Assembly (NCBI GenBank): GCA_049966695.1
Contig: JBMFUG010000002.1
Location: 1-64,000 of the forward strand
Source of the DNA: JAKAWM01 sp049966695
GTDB lineage: Bacteria; Actinomycetota; Acidimicrobiia; Acidimicrobiales; Palsa-688
Length of the DNA stretch: 64,000 nt
Reading direction: 5' to 3'
Position numbers and translations under genes: made by a program. This document shows positions 17,936 to 29,107 of this stretch, piece by piece (positions within the stretch are counted from its first letter, which is position 1; every line of letters starts with the position of its first letter). Below the pieces are notes generated by a model, which saw nothing but the letters and a program-made list of their open reading frames with translations, was not told the origin of the DNA and ran no database searches.

Positions 17936-17982
17936 GTGAGATCTTGCTGGACAGGGCCGCTGAGATCTCAGTGGGAAAAGCC

Positions 17983-18002
17983 GTCCGGCCGGTGTGCCGG
18001 AC
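17983..18002. terminator. Hairpin between convergent yqgE-like gene and typA
   Basis: GTCCGGC (17983-17989) pairs perfectly with GCCGGAC (17996-18002) around a 6-base loop. The right part is repeated directly afterwards (CGGCCGGTGTGCCGGAC near 18006-18022). A perfect CTGAGATCTCAG palindrome lies upstream near 17960. No T-run follows, so intrinsic termination is plausible but weak. Confidence 0.35.
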
Positions 18003-18031
18003 CTGCGGCCGGTGTGCCGGACAGGGCACCA

Positions 18032-19867
<1,836 letters not shown>

Positions 19868-19941
19868 CTAGTTCTGTCTGGCTCGTTGCTAGGAGGTTCC
19901 GTCTGGTCGCTGCTAGGGGGCGGCCCTATGCAGAGTACTGG

Positions 19942-21606
19942 CTAGTGCCGGCGCAACCTGGGCCAGTGCCTCCTTAGGGGACGTTCGGCCCGCCTGCGGT
20001 GCTCCTCCATGCGCCGGCGTATGAGCTCGCGCCTGGCCTGGAGATCCCGGTAGGTGAGGCTTTGGACGTCATCGCCCACCCCTATCGCCGCACGGACACC
20101 GCCCACGTCGATGGCGTACTGGCGGGGGTCCATACCGATGTCGTGGGCAATGCGCTCGCCGTGGCGAGTGGTGAAGTACGTGCCGATGCCGGCCACCTCC
20201 GCGAACAAGTCGACGTCAGGGGCCAGCGTTGCCAACGAGCCGTCCAGAAAAAGCAGGTCTTTTACGAACAGCATCAGGATCTTCGGGAACTTGGCCCCGT
20301 ACTCCAACAGTCGTTTGGTCAGCTCGCGCACTTCGGCCAGGAGGGCCTCGGGGTCCATGGTCGTAGGGTCGACGACTGGCTTGTCCAGTCCCAGGTCGTT
20401 GGCCAGTTCGTCGAGGTCGGTGTCAGGGGGGACGGCACCCAGGTCTCGCAAGCCGGCCAACTGCATGCGGGTGTCGTTCAAAGTGCCGCCCATTAGCAGG
20501 CGCAGGAAGGCTACGCGCCGGTGCTCGTCAAGGCGGCCCGTGATGCCGTAGTCCAACAGGGCTACTCGACCGTCGTGGCGCACCAGGAGGTTGCCACCAT
20601 GGAGGTCACCGTGGAAGACCCCGAACAGGGCGGCTCCTTCGAGGAAGGCGATCATGAGCGCCCGCACCACGGCCGAGGTATCGATGCCGGCGGCGTGCAT
20701 ACCGTCGACATCGTCCCAGCTAAAACCGTCGAGGCGCTCCATCACGAGGAGACGGCGCGTGACGAGCTCGGGATGAGGCCGCGGGACGACCACCGCTTTT
20801 TGGCCTGTCGCTGCCAAGACGCGGGCGATGTCGAGCATGTTGTCGGCTTCCAGGCGGAAATCGAGCTCCTCTACGATCGTCTCGGCGAACAGCTCTACCA
20901 GGGCGGGCGGGTTGGCCAGCGAAGCCACGGGGATCCGGCCTATGAGCAGAGGGGCCAGCCAGCTCATGGCGGCGATGTCGTTGCGCACGAGGTCGCCGAC
21001 ATGGGGCCGTTGTACCTTGACTACCACGTCTTCCCCGCTTAGCAGACGGGCGGCGTGCACTTGGGCGATCGAGGCCGCGGCTATAGGGGTGGTCTCGAAG
21101 TGGGCGAACACGTCTTCCAGCCGTTGACCGAGCTCAGCTTCGACGACTTGGCGCACGGCGCTAAAGGGCTCGGGCGGCACACGGTCGCGGCACAACCTGA
21201 ACTCTGCCACGAGCTCAGGAGGGAAAACGCCTTCTCCAGAGGAGAGGATCTGGCCCAGCTTGATGTAGGTCGGGCCGAGGTGCTCGAAAGCCTTGCGCAA
21301 CCGCCGGGAGAGACCAGCTCGGGAAACCTCGCGGCGACCGAGCTTGTTGGCTTGGCGCCGTTCCACCGCCTGCCAGGCCAGGATCGCCCAGCCCAAGCGG
21401 AGCCCGGTGACGAGCACCCGTCGCCCCGGCGGGGTGCGCCGACGGCTTAGCAGCTTGGGCACGAGCAGGGCCGTCTCAGTACGCAAAGCGCTCACGCCGT
21501 CCCGCCAGGGCATTGGCTTGCCTGACAGGTCCCACGGTGGGGACTCGCTGAAGGCCCCTAAGGCGAGGTCGGCTGGTAGTTCGTCGTCGGGTGCGGTCAT
21601 GGCCAT
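19942..21606 (-). CDS. ABC1/UbiB-family atypical kinase
   Basis: An ABC1 (ADCK/UbiB) protein kinase-like fold: GPTYIKLGQILSSGEGVFPPE (the KxGQ motif), IAAASIAQVHAARLLSGEDVVVKVQRP (Ala-rich loop plus invariant Lys), FHGDLHGGNLLVRHDG (catalytic loop) and VALLDYG (DFG-equivalent). The family supports isoprenoid-quinone or lipid metabolism through ATPase activity. Some conserved positions in the N-terminal extension look relaxed. I start at ATG 21606 (~554 residues) because upstream in-frame sequence to 21798 is not kinase-like and runs into the divergent peroxiredoxin gene. C-terminal tail is Arg-rich. Confidence 0.88.
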   Translation of the reverse strand: MAMTAPDDELPADLALGAFSESPPWDLSGKPMPWRDGVSALRTETALLVPKLLSRRRTPPGRRVLVTGLRLGWAILAWQAVERRQANKLGRREVSRAGLSRRLRKAFEHLGPTYIKLGQILSSGEGVFPPELVAEFRLCRDRVPPEPFSAVRQVVEAELGQRLEDVFAHFETTPIAAASIAQVHAARLLSGEDVVVKVQRPHVGDLVRNDIAAMSWLAPLLIGRIPVASLANPPALVELFAETIVEELDFRLEADNMLDIARVLAATGQKAVVVPRPHPELVTRRLLVMERLDGFSWDDVDGMHAAGIDTSAVVRALMIAFLEGAALFGVFHGDLHGGNLLVRHDGRVALLDYGITGRLDEHRRVAFLRLLMGGTLNDTRMQLAGLRDLGAVPPDTDLDELANDLGLDKPVVDPTTMDPEALLAEVRELTKRLLEYGAKFPKILMLFVKDLLFLDGSLATLAPDVDLFAEVAGIGTYFTTRHGERIAHDIGMDPRQYAIDVGGVRAAIGVGDDVQSLTYRDLQARRELIRRRMEEHRRRAERPLRRHWPRLRRH

Positions 21607-21797
21607 AAGAGGTGTCCCCGCCGACCCTAGTGCCCCGAGAGCGATGTACTGGGCCTGTCCAGCGCGAACTTCCGGGCTTGTCTGGCGATAACTGGGCAAA
21701 TAAGCGCTCGGAGATAGGGCGACCTGCGGGCCCGGGGTCGAAGTAACCGCCGCGGCCCCGTAAATTAACCTCAGCCTTACCGCTAGGCTAGGGCCCA

Positions 21798-22265
21798 ATG
21801 GCCAGCACGCAACGCCTTAGTGCCGGTGACACTGCCCCAGGCTTTACCCTGGCGGACCAGTCGGGCCAACCCGTGTCCCTGCAAGACTTCCAAGGGCGCA
21901 AGGTCCTCGTGTACTTCTACCCGAAGGCAGACACCCCCGGTTGCACGGCTCAGGCTTGTGGGCTTCGGGACGTGCGAGGCCAGATCGGCAGCACGGCTGT
22001 GGTCGGGATAAGCCCTGACCCGCCAAAACGCCAGGCAGCCTTTGACGCCAAGTACGGGCTCGGCTTCCCATTGCTGTCTGACCCTGGTCATGAGGTCGCC
22101 GAGGCCTATGGGGTCTGGGTGCAAAAAAGCATGTACGGCCGTTCCTACATGGGGATCGAACGCTCGGCCTTCCTGGTGGGGGAGGACGGGCGCCTCGAAC
22201 AGGTCTGGTACAAGGTTTCGCCAACGGCCACCTCGGAGAACCTGTTGAAGGCGTTAAGCGGGTAG
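21798..22265 (+). CDS. bcp: Bcp/PrxQ-type thiol peroxidase
   Basis: This 155-residue atypical 2-Cys peroxiredoxin reduces peroxides using thioredoxin. The peroxidatic and resolving cysteines sit in KADTPGCTAQACGLRD (near residues 46-51), the five-residue spacing typical of the PrxQ/BCP alpha type. GDTAPGFTLADQSG (near 11) is the usual N-terminal motif and MGIERSAFLV (near 120) the C-terminal one. Its 3' end overlaps fabF, which is convergent, by 12 bases. Confidence 0.95.
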   Translation: MASTQRLSAGDTAPGFTLADQSGQPVSLQDFQGRKVLVYFYPKADTPGCTAQACGLRDVRGQIGSTAVVGISPDPPKRQAAFDAKYGLGFPLLSDPGHEVAEAYGVWVQKSMYGRSYMGIERSAFLVGEDGRLEQVWYKVSPTATSENLLKALSG

Positions 22266-23471
22266 GAGCACGAGGCAGCCGTTGTGGCCTCCGAAGCCGA
22301 ACGAGTTAGACAGGGTGGGGCCAGGCTGCCAGGGGCGGGGGCCACCTGTGACGAGGTCAATCGGTATGGCCGGGTCTAGGTTGGCGGTGCCGACCGTGGG
22401 GGGGATCTGCTTGTGCAGGAACGACAGGGCTACCGCCGCGACCTCGATGGCCCCGGCGGCGCCAAGAGTGTGGCCGATCACGCCCTTGATGCTGGTGACA
22501 GCCGGGCCTGGTGAGCCAAAGACCTTCAATATGGCCTTGCCTTCGGCGGCGTCATTGAGCGGGGTGGAAGTCCCGTGGGCGTTGACGTGCACGACTTCGC
22601 CCGGTTGGACTTGTGCGTCGGCCAGGGCGAGCTCTATGCAGCGAGCAGCTCCAGCGCCGTCCGGGGAGGGCGCCGTTATGTGGTGGGCATCGGCCGTGCT
22701 GGCGGCCCCCGCCAGCTCGGCGTAGATGCGGGCGCCGCGGGCAATGGCTCGAGAGCGCTCTTCGAGCACGACGACGCCAGCCCCCTCGCCTATGACGAAA
22801 CCGTCGCGAGCGATATCGAAGGGCCTGGACACCCCTGAGGTGGACAGCGCTGTCATGTTGCCAAAACCGGCCATACCCAAACCGGTCAACGGTGCTTCGG
22901 TCCCACCCGCCACCATCACGTCGCATTGCCCCATGGCTATGAGCCGGCCTGCATTGGCGATGCTCTGGGTACCTGCGGCGCAGGCGGTGACTATGGTCTC
23001 GCATGGGCCGCGCAAGCCGTAGCGCATGGAAATGTCGGCCGAAGCTCTGTTCGCCATGATCATCGGGACGAGGAACGGGGTCACGCGGCCCGGGCCTTTT
23101 CCCATGAGGACGCCGTGCTGCTGCTCGATCGTCTCCAGGCCGCCGACGCCGGTGCCTATCAGTGTGCCGGCTCGGTCCGGGTCCCCGCGTACGGCGTCTA
23201 CCCCGCCAGCGTCGTTCATGGCCTCCTCCGCCGCCACGCCAGCCAAGGCCGTGAAGCGGTCGAGGCGGCGCAGCTCCTTGGTGGAGTACAGCCCGCTAGC
23301 GTCAAAGTCCTTTACAGGGAGCGACCGCCCTGCCGGGGGTGCTGACATGAGGCCCTGCCAGAAGTCGTGCGCACCGATGCCGCACGAAGTCACGACGCCA
23401 ATGCCGGTAACGACTACACGCCTACCAGCTACGGCCCCGTGGCCATCGGCCGAGCCGGCCAGGACCAGCAT
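22254..23471 (-). CDS. fabF: 3-oxoacyl-ACP synthase II (FabF)
   Basis: This elongating condensing enzyme of type II fatty-acid synthesis has 405 residues. The catalytic triad is visible: Cys in VTACAAGTQSIANA (near 178), His in VNAHGTSTPLND (near 318) and His in KGVIGHTLGAAGAIE (near 353). VVVTGIGVVTSCG marks the family N-terminus. Its ATG shares a base with the stop of acpP (TAATG), so translation is probably coupled. It is the last gene of a fabD-fabH-acpP-fabF run. Confidence 0.96.
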   Translation of the reverse strand: MLVLAGSADGHGAVAGRRVVVTGIGVVTSCGIGAHDFWQGLMSAPPAGRSLPVKDFDASGLYSTKELRRLDRFTALAGVAAEEAMNDAGGVDAVRGDPDRAGTLIGTGVGGLETIEQQHGVLMGKGPGRVTPFLVPMIMANRASADISMRYGLRGPCETIVTACAAGTQSIANAGRLIAMGQCDVMVAGGTEAPLTGLGMAGFGNMTALSTSGVSRPFDIARDGFVIGEGAGVVVLEERSRAIARGARIYAELAGAASTADAHHITAPSPDGAGAARCIELALADAQVQPGEVVHVNAHGTSTPLNDAAEGKAILKVFGSPGPAVTSIKGVIGHTLGAAGAIEVAAVALSFLHKQIPPTVGTANLDPAIPIDLVTGGPRPWQPGPTLSNSFGFGGHNGCLVLLPA

Positions 23472-23710
23472 TAGAGCTTAGAGGTGACCAGCTCGTAAGC
23501 CTGAGCCACCGTCTGGACGCCTTCCAGCTCGGTCTCTTCGACTTCGATGCCGAAACGTTCCTCCAGGGCCATCACCAGCTCCACCAAGTCCAGGCTATCG
23601 GCGTCGAGGTCGTCGGCAAAGCGGGCCTCTGGGACTATTTTTGACGGCTCTACCTGCAGTACCTCAACTGCGCACTGCTTGAACAGGTCGAACGACTCAG
23701 CTTGGTCCAT
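23471..23710 (-). CDS. acpP: Acyl carrier protein
   Basis: A 79-residue acidic helical protein with the phosphopantetheine attachment serine in DDLDADSLDLVELVMALEE (near residue 38). Its position between fabH and fabF identifies it as the fatty-acid synthase carrier. The 75-bp gap to fabH holds GAGGAGACAG ahead of the ATG. Length and charge are typical. Confidence 0.96.
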   Translation of the reverse strand: MDQAESFDLFKQCAVEVLQVEPSKIVPEARFADDLDADSLDLVELVMALEERFGIEVEETELEGVQTVAQAYELVTSKL

Positions 23711-23785
23711 TTGTCTGTCTCCTCTATCGGTCAGGGTTTTTGCAGTTGCCCTAATCTAATTGGGCTGGCCACAAGGGCCGGTTGC

Positions 23786-24826
23786 CTACCGGGGATGGGC
23801 TCGTCCCCACCGCCAAACCGCCGAAGACCAGGTCATGCCTGCGCCGAACCCGGCCAAGAGCACCAGGTCGCCGTCGGCCAAGCGGCCGGCGTTGGCCGCT
23901 TCAGCCAGCGCTATCGGGACCGACGCTGACGAGGTGTTGCCAGTATGCCCGATCACGGAGGCGACGCACCCCTCGGGCAAACCCAGCCGCTCAGCGGCGG
24001 CAGTCATGATCCGCTGGTTCGCCTGGTGCGGTACGAAAAGGGCGATGTCGGAGGGGCTCACCTTGGCGCGTTCCATGCTCTTTGTGGCTGAGTCGACGGT
24101 CATGCGCACCGCCTTGCGGAAAACCTCTTGTCCCCTCATGACCATGCCCGGCCCACAGTGGTCCGCATAGAAGAGAGGCTGGAGGGAGCCGTCAACACCG
24201 AGGTCCCAGCCCAAGAGAGAGCTCTCGCCGGTTGTCGCCTCCAGCACCACTGCGCCAGCACCGTCGCCGAACAAAAACGCGTTGGTACGGTCAGACCAGT
24301 TGGTGATGCGGGTCAGGGTTTCTGCCCCGATGAGCAAGACCCGCTCGATGCCGATGGAGATGAGGCCGGCTGCAGTCACGAGGCCATAGGTGAAGCCTGC
24401 GCAGGCAGCATTGATGTCCATGGCACCGCCCTTTATGTGCAGGGCCTCGGCCAGGGGAGATGAAGTGGCCGGTACGAGCTGGTCCGGGCTGGTCGTGCAG
24501 AGCAGGAGAAGGTCGATATCGGCACCGCTGAGGCCGGCTTTTTCAAGTGCGTCCTGGCCAGCTTGGGCAGCTAGTTGCGCCGTAGTGCCCATGCCGCCCG
24601 GTGGCGAGGTCTCGGGTTTGGGGTGTACGAACGGCCCGTTGGCTGCTCGCCGCTCGTGGATGCCGCTGCGTTCTACGATCCATTCGTCGCTCGTCTCGAA
24701 CAGCGTCATGATCTGCTGGTTGGTAACGACAGTGCTTGGCAAGGCGCTACCCCAACCAGTTATGGCACAACCGCGCTCTGCCGGGGCTGCTAGGCCAAAG
24801 GAAGTCATCTGCGCAACCCTAGCCAT
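23786..24826 (-). CDS. fabH: 3-oxoacyl-ACP synthase III (FabH)
   Basis: FabH condenses an acyl-CoA starter with malonyl-ACP. The catalytic residues are present: Cys in NAACAGFTYGLVTA, His in LFVPHQANQRIM and Asn in GHTGNTSSASVP. ITGWGSALPSTVVTNQQ and TSDEWIVERSGIHERR form the N-terminal signature. Two starts are plausible: ATG 24826, overlapping the fabD stop by 8 bases (346 residues), or ATG 24808. An upstream extension to 24976 lies inside fabD and is not credible. Second gene of the operon. Confidence 0.95.
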   Translation of the reverse strand: MARVAQMTSFGLAAPAERGCAITGWGSALPSTVVTNQQIMTLFETSDEWIVERSGIHERRAANGPFVHPKPETSPPGGMGTTAQLAAQAGQDALEKAGLSGADIDLLLLCTTSPDQLVPATSSPLAEALHIKGGAMDINAACAGFTYGLVTAAGLISIGIERVLLIGAETLTRITNWSDRTNAFLFGDGAGAVVLEATTGESSLLGWDLGVDGSLQPLFYADHCGPGMVMRGQEVFRKAVRMTVDSATKSMERAKVSPSDIALFVPHQANQRIMTAAAERLGLPEGCVASVIGHTGNTSSASVPIALAEAANAGRLADGDLVLLAGFGAGMTWSSAVWRWGRAHPR

Positions 24827-26063
24827 TTGTGCCCGGGCTCTGGCCAGGTACGCCTGTCTCACGGAGCCACGCGATCGGTTGGCCCGGCTGGACTCGTTCC
24901 CCCGGGTGCACGAGAAGGCCCATAAGCTCACCTGCGAAGGGGCTGCGCACCTCGGTGCCGGAGACCAGCCCGACAAGGTCGCCTATGCCCACTTGGCCTT
25001 GTTTTGAGGGTGCTGAGCCCTCTGGAGGTAGCTCGAAAAGCCCTGCGGCCGGGCTGACCACTAGGCGTTCTGACACGTACAGCCGTTCGCCGTGGTGGTG
25101 CTCGGCGAAGTCTTGCAGAGGGGAATCACTGGCCAGCGCGCTCACAAGGCGGTCGAGGTGGTCAGGCGTGGCCACGACGACCGTGCTGGCTTCGGGCACC
25201 GTCGCTTTGACCATCGTCGATAAAGACCCACCTGGCCCTAGTTCGCAGAAGAGGTTGTCGCCGCCCCACTCCCCGATGCGCATAGTACTTGCCAGCGTGA
25301 GGATGCTCTGGCGCCACCGGACGGGGCTACGGAGCTGAGCAGACAAAAGTGAAGGCCATTCGGAGGGGTCTTGGTGAGCCAGGGCGTCCACATTGGCCAC
25401 TACGGGCACCGCCAGGGGATAGAAAGTAGTGGCCTCCAGAGCTTTGCGTAACCGAGGTTGCGCTGGGGCCATGAGCGCAGTGTGGAAGGCCCCAGACACC
25501 GCCAAGCGGGTGACCTTCGTCGCCCCCAGTCGAAGTGCTATCTGGCCGGCCCTTTCGGTTTCTCGAGGCCGGCCAGCGATGACGTACTGGCGTGGGGCGT
25601 TGATGTTGGCTACCCAAACGTCGCCGTCGGCAAGCCGGCAGGCGATCTGGGCCTGTTCGTCCTCTATGCCAGCCAGCGCCAGCATGATGCCTGGGTTGTC
25701 CTCGGCCGCCTCCTGCATAGCCTCACCGCGTTCGGCTACAAGTCGGACGGCGTCGTCGAAGCCGACGGCTCCTGCACCCACTAGGGCGGTGTACTCGCCC
25801 ACGCTATGGCCGGCACACGCCGTGGGCTCGATACCTAGCCGTTCGACGGCGTCGAGCACGACCAAGGCCATGACAAAAGTGGCTAGCTGGGCGTTGCGGG
25901 TCTCTGCCAGTTCGTCGGCACCCGCTTCGAGCAGCAGGTACTCGATGTCGCGACCGGCCACGTCGGAGGCATCTTGGACCACGTCCCAAGAAGGGTGGTC
26001 TTTCCACGGTACGCCCATACCTGGTTGTTGTGACCCTTGTCCCGGGAACATGAACGCCGGCAC
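24819..26063 (-). CDS. fabD: Malonyl-CoA:ACP transacylase (FabD) with lipoyl-like C-terminal domain
   Basis: Residues ~1-300 are FabD: FMFPGQGSQQPGMG, the nucleophile serine in CAGHSVGEYTAL (near 92), and the catalytic His in SGAFHTALM (near 203). After ~residue 305 comes an extra ~100 residues. The last ~50 read VGLVSGTEVRSPFAGELMGL then VHPGERVQPGQPIAWL, which resembles the second half of a biotinyl/lipoyl carrier domain but has no lysine at the modification turn. Usual FabD length is ~310; this one is ~414. I chose GTG 26063, which has AAGGAGG 8 bases upstream; longer readings to 26192 lack homology. It is the first gene of fabD-fabH-acpP-fabF. Confidence 0.9.
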   Translation of the reverse strand: MPAFMFPGQGSQQPGMGVPWKDHPSWDVVQDASDVAGRDIEYLLLEAGADELAETRNAQLATFVMALVVLDAVERLGIEPTACAGHSVGEYTALVGAGAVGFDDAVRLVAERGEAMQEAAEDNPGIMLALAGIEDEQAQIACRLADGDVWVANINAPRQYVIAGRPRETERAGQIALRLGATKVTRLAVSGAFHTALMAPAQPRLRKALEATTFYPLAVPVVANVDALAHQDPSEWPSLLSAQLRSPVRWRQSILTLASTMRIGEWGGDNLFCELGPGGSLSTMVKATVPEASTVVVATPDHLDRLVSALASDSPLQDFAEHHHGERLYVSERLVVSPAAGLFELPPEGSAPSKQGQVGIGDLVGLVSGTEVRSPFAGELMGLLVHPGERVQPGQPIAWLRETGVPGQSPGTNG

Positions 26064-26149
26064 TGGCGCGGCCTCCTTCGTCTTGCAATATTCTGACCCA
26101 TTAGGGTTGGCCAAAGTAACAACCGGGCCTCTGCCAGGACATTTACTTG

Positions 26150-28228
26150 TTAGGCGCCATGACGCTGGCGGGCCAGCTCGCTTGGCCACCACAGCTTCGC
26201 TCCGACGTCAATGGCGAGGGCGGGGACTAGGGCGGAGCGCACAAGGACGGTGTCGACAAGGACGCCGAAGGCAACGAGAAAACCAACTTCGGTCAGGGCG
26301 ACCAGTGGCAGCACGCCTAGCACGGCAAAAGTGGCGGCGAGCACAATGCCCGCAGAGGTGATCACTGCCCCCGTGACGGCCAACCCCTTGGCTATGCCCT
26401 GGACGGCACCGGCCGCTGCTTCCTCTCTGGCCCGCGTCATGAGGAAAATGTTGTAGTCGACGCCGAGCGCGACGAGGAACACGAAACCGAAGATGGGCAC
26501 TGAGGGGTCAAAGCCGGGGAAGACGAAGACGTAGCGGAACACCATCGAGCTGACGCCGAGCGAGGCGAGGTAGGAAAGCAGCACGGTGGCCACCAGCAGG
26601 ACCGGTGCTACGACGGAGCGCAGGAGCAGGCCCAACATCACGAGCACCACCGCCAAGACTATGGGGATGACCAGGTTGCGGTCATGAGCGGCGGCCGCGT
26701 CCAGGTCCACGTTGGTCGCTGTTTCACCTCCCACCAGTGCACGGGGCCCGGCAGCCTGGGCGAGGCGCTGGCGCAGTGTGGCGATGGTGCGCGAAGCCGC
26801 GGCGCTCGTTGGTGAGGCGGCCAGGGTGACATCGAACGTCTCGGCTCGGCCAATAGGCGCAGCGGGACCGACAGAAGCTAAGCCGGGCGTAGACCGGGCG
26901 ACCGCTTCAGCCGCGCCGACCTTGTCAGCGGGGCGGACCAGGACTATCGCTGGGGCGGCGGTCCCGGCGGGGAAGTTGGAAGCAAGGATTTCCTCGGCTT
27001 GCACCGAAGCGACCTTTCCCCTGAAGCCGTTCTGCTGGTCGACGCCGCCCCGGTAGGCGAACAAGCCAAGGCACATGACGCCGAGCAGCACGGCTAGGCC
27101 GGTCCACACCGGCCGGCGGCTGTGGGCCAGCCATCGACTGAAGCGTCCCCAGGCCCCACGCTCTTCGGGCACGTCGTCACCTTTCAGGGGGGTGAACGGG
27201 TAGAACGCCCGCCGTCCCACCGCCAGCAGCAGGGACGGGAGGAAGATGAGCTGGGCCACGAGCGCGCAGAATATGCCCGCAGCGCAAGCGGGCCCGAGGG
27301 CGGCGATGTCGTTCAGCTGGGCTACCAGTAGGCACAAAAGGGCGAAGATCACCGTCAGCGCTGAGGTGGCGATGGCGGGCGAGACCCGGCGCAAGGCGTT
27401 CGCCATGGCCTCGTGGTGGTCGTCGTGGCGGCGTAGCTCCTCCCGGTAGCGGGCCGTCAACAGCAGTGCGTAGTCGGTCCCAGCCCCGAACACCAGCACC
27501 GTAAGGATGCCAACGGTCATGCCGTTGACGACGAAACCCCCCTTGGCCAGCGCATAGGCGAACCCCTGGGACCACCCGGCGGCCACTATGACTGAGATAA
27601 GCGGGAGCAGCCACAGTACGGGGCTGCGGTAGGTGAGGACCAAAAGGAGCGCGACGACGAGCACCGTTACCGCGAGCAACTTGCCGTCGACGCCAGCGAA
27701 GGCTCCAACCGTGTCAGCCGTGGAGCCGGCCGGTCCGCCGACAGCGACCCTCAATGCCGTGGGGCCTGGTGCCGCGGTGGCTGCGGTGGCACCCTTGTCC
27801 ACGATGGCCCGGACCGCTTTCACGTCATTGTCGATGGTCGTTTGGGCCGTGGTCGAGGCGATGGGCACAGAGAACCAGGCGGCCAGGCCGTCTTTGGCAA
27901 CACTGACCGCTCCTGGTGCCCCAGCGCCCGCGAGGTGGGCGTCAAGCAGCGCAGCCCTTGCTCGGTTGATAAGCGCTCGGTCGGCAGTGGTGAGGCCGCT
28001 CGGGCGCTCGTAAACCACGACTGCTGGCGTTGTCAAGGTGTTGGCGTGGGCCTGTTGGTAGTCCAGCACCTGGGTTGAGGCCGCCCCAGAAGGCAAGAAG
28101 CTGTTGGGAGAGTTGTCCTCGAGGGCTGTCAGCCTGCTGGCCAGTGGGGCTACCGCAGCGACGAGGACGATCCCGGCGACAAGTACTAGCCACTTGGTGC
28201 GCCGCCCGGTTACGACCCTGGTCAGCAT
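26150..28228 (-). CDS. MMPL/RND-family membrane exporter
   Basis: This 692-residue protein has two MMPL repeats. Each has an N-terminal helix, a large extracytoplasmic domain, and a five-to-six-helix bundle. The diagnostic motifs are FGAGTDYALLLTARYREEL (near residue 245) and VALGVDYNIFLMTRAREE (near 595), where Asp-Tyr pairs relay protons. The family exports lipids, siderophores or drugs in actinobacteria. No substrate-synthesis genes accompany it, though fatty-acid genes lie just downstream. A TetR gene is divergent across 71 bp and probably controls it. Confidence 0.93.
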   Translation of the reverse strand: MLTRVVTGRRTKWLVLVAGIVLVAAVAPLASRLTALEDNSPNSFLPSGAASTQVLDYQQAHANTLTTPAVVVYERPSGLTTADRALINRARAALLDAHLAGAGAPGAVSVAKDGLAAWFSVPIASTTAQTTIDNDVKAVRAIVDKGATAATAAPGPTALRVAVGGPAGSTADTVGAFAGVDGKLLAVTVLVVALLLVLTYRSPVLWLLPLISVIVAAGWSQGFAYALAKGGFVVNGMTVGILTVLVFGAGTDYALLLTARYREELRRHDDHHEAMANALRRVSPAIATSALTVIFALLCLLVAQLNDIAALGPACAAGIFCALVAQLIFLPSLLLAVGRRAFYPFTPLKGDDVPEERGAWGRFSRWLAHSRRPVWTGLAVLLGVMCLGLFAYRGGVDQQNGFRGKVASVQAEEILASNFPAGTAAPAIVLVRPADKVGAAEAVARSTPGLASVGPAAPIGRAETFDVTLAASPTSAAASRTIATLRQRLAQAAGPRALVGGETATNVDLDAAAAHDRNLVIPIVLAVVLVMLGLLLRSVVAPVLLVATVLLSYLASLGVSSMVFRYVFVFPGFDPSVPIFGFVFLVALGVDYNIFLMTRAREEAAAGAVQGIAKGLAVTGAVITSAGIVLAATFAVLGVLPLVALTEVGFLVAFGVLVDTVLVRSALVPALAIDVGAKLWWPSELARQRHGA

Positions 28229-28299
28229 GCTGGCCTTTGACCAGCGCTCTGCCGTGCCCTGCCTGTAGCGTTTGTCGCGTACCTCATAAGCATCACACT

Positions 28300-29001
28300 A
28301 TGTCGAAGAACGAACACTATGTACAGGACCAAGGTTCGCCTGCTCGCTGGTCAGAGGTCGTAGACGAGCACCGAGCAGAGCAGCGGGAGCACATCTTGAG
28401 CGTCGCTCTTCAAGTGCTCCGCGAGCGGGGGATGGCTTCGCTCACCATGTCGGCCATAGCCGAGCGGGCTGGGATGTCCCGGACAACCCTGTACCATTAC
28501 TTCGCTGACGTCGACTCAGTCCTCGCCGCGTGGGTCGGCCAAGAGATCGAACGTTCCCTAGCGGTGATGTTGGCGGAGGCTCGGGCTATAGCGGATCCAG
28601 CGGAGCGCCTGGAGCACCTCGTGGAGGTCCAAGCTCGCAGCTTTGCCAGCCAGAGCCACCGGTTGTCTGCCGAGCTCTTTGAGTCCGAGGCTGGGCCACC
28701 CGCAGTTAGGCGCGAGGTGGAAACGCGGATGGCACCGTTGCGCGAACTGCTTGCCGAGACGATCGTAGAAGCCTCCGCTCAGGGTGTGCTGCGTTCAGAG
28801 GTAGACCCAGCTCTTGGCAGCGACCTGGTACTTGGCCTGCTCGGCGCCATCCGTCGTCGCCTCGTTGCCGGCACGGTCCATCGCGAAGAGGCTGTCCGGG
28901 CCGTTATGGGGCTGCTGCGCTCCGGTTGGTTTTGCACTGGGCCAGGTGTAGCGCCGGGCCCGAACAACTACCCGGAGACTGGGCCTGCAGAGCTGGCTTG
29001 A
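28300..29001 (+). CDS. TetR-family transcriptional regulator
   Basis: A 233-residue protein from ATG 28300. The HTH lies at residues ~30-75: EHILSVALQVLRERGMASLT, then SAIAERAGMSRTTLYHYFAD. The C-terminal ligand domain is all-helical. In-frame sequence upstream to 28030 is antisense to the exporter gene and is not part of the protein. Divergent orientation from the MMPL exporter suggests local repression of that gene; no clear palindrome was found in the 71-bp gap. Confidence 0.93.
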   Translation: MSKNEHYVQDQGSPARWSEVVDEHRAEQREHILSVALQVLRERGMASLTMSAIAERAGMSRTTLYHYFADVDSVLAAWVGQEIERSLAVMLAEARAIADPAERLEHLVEVQARSFASQSHRLSAELFESEAGPPAVRREVETRMAPLRELLAETIVEASAQGVLRSEVDPALGSDLVLGLLGAIRRRLVAGTVHREEAVRAVMGLLRSGWFCTGPGVAPGPNNYPETGPAELA

Positions 29002-29031
29002 CGCGGCGACCGACAGGGCCAGCCCGAGATT

Positions 29032-29107
29032 GGGCCCCCTGCGGGTACCTGGGCCCCCTACGGGTACCTTGGCGGCTTTGCGGTGGTCAAGCAGCGGTGG
29101 TCAAGCA
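29032..29107. repeat. Two short tandem duplications between convergent genes
   Basis: A 19-bp unit starting GGGCCCCCT occurs at 29032-29050 and 29051-29069 with one mismatch. A perfect 14-bp tandem (GCGGTGGTCAAGCA) follows at 29080-29093 and 29094-29107, running just past the DinB stop codon. They look like replication-slippage products in the TetR-DinB gap. Confidence 0.85.
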
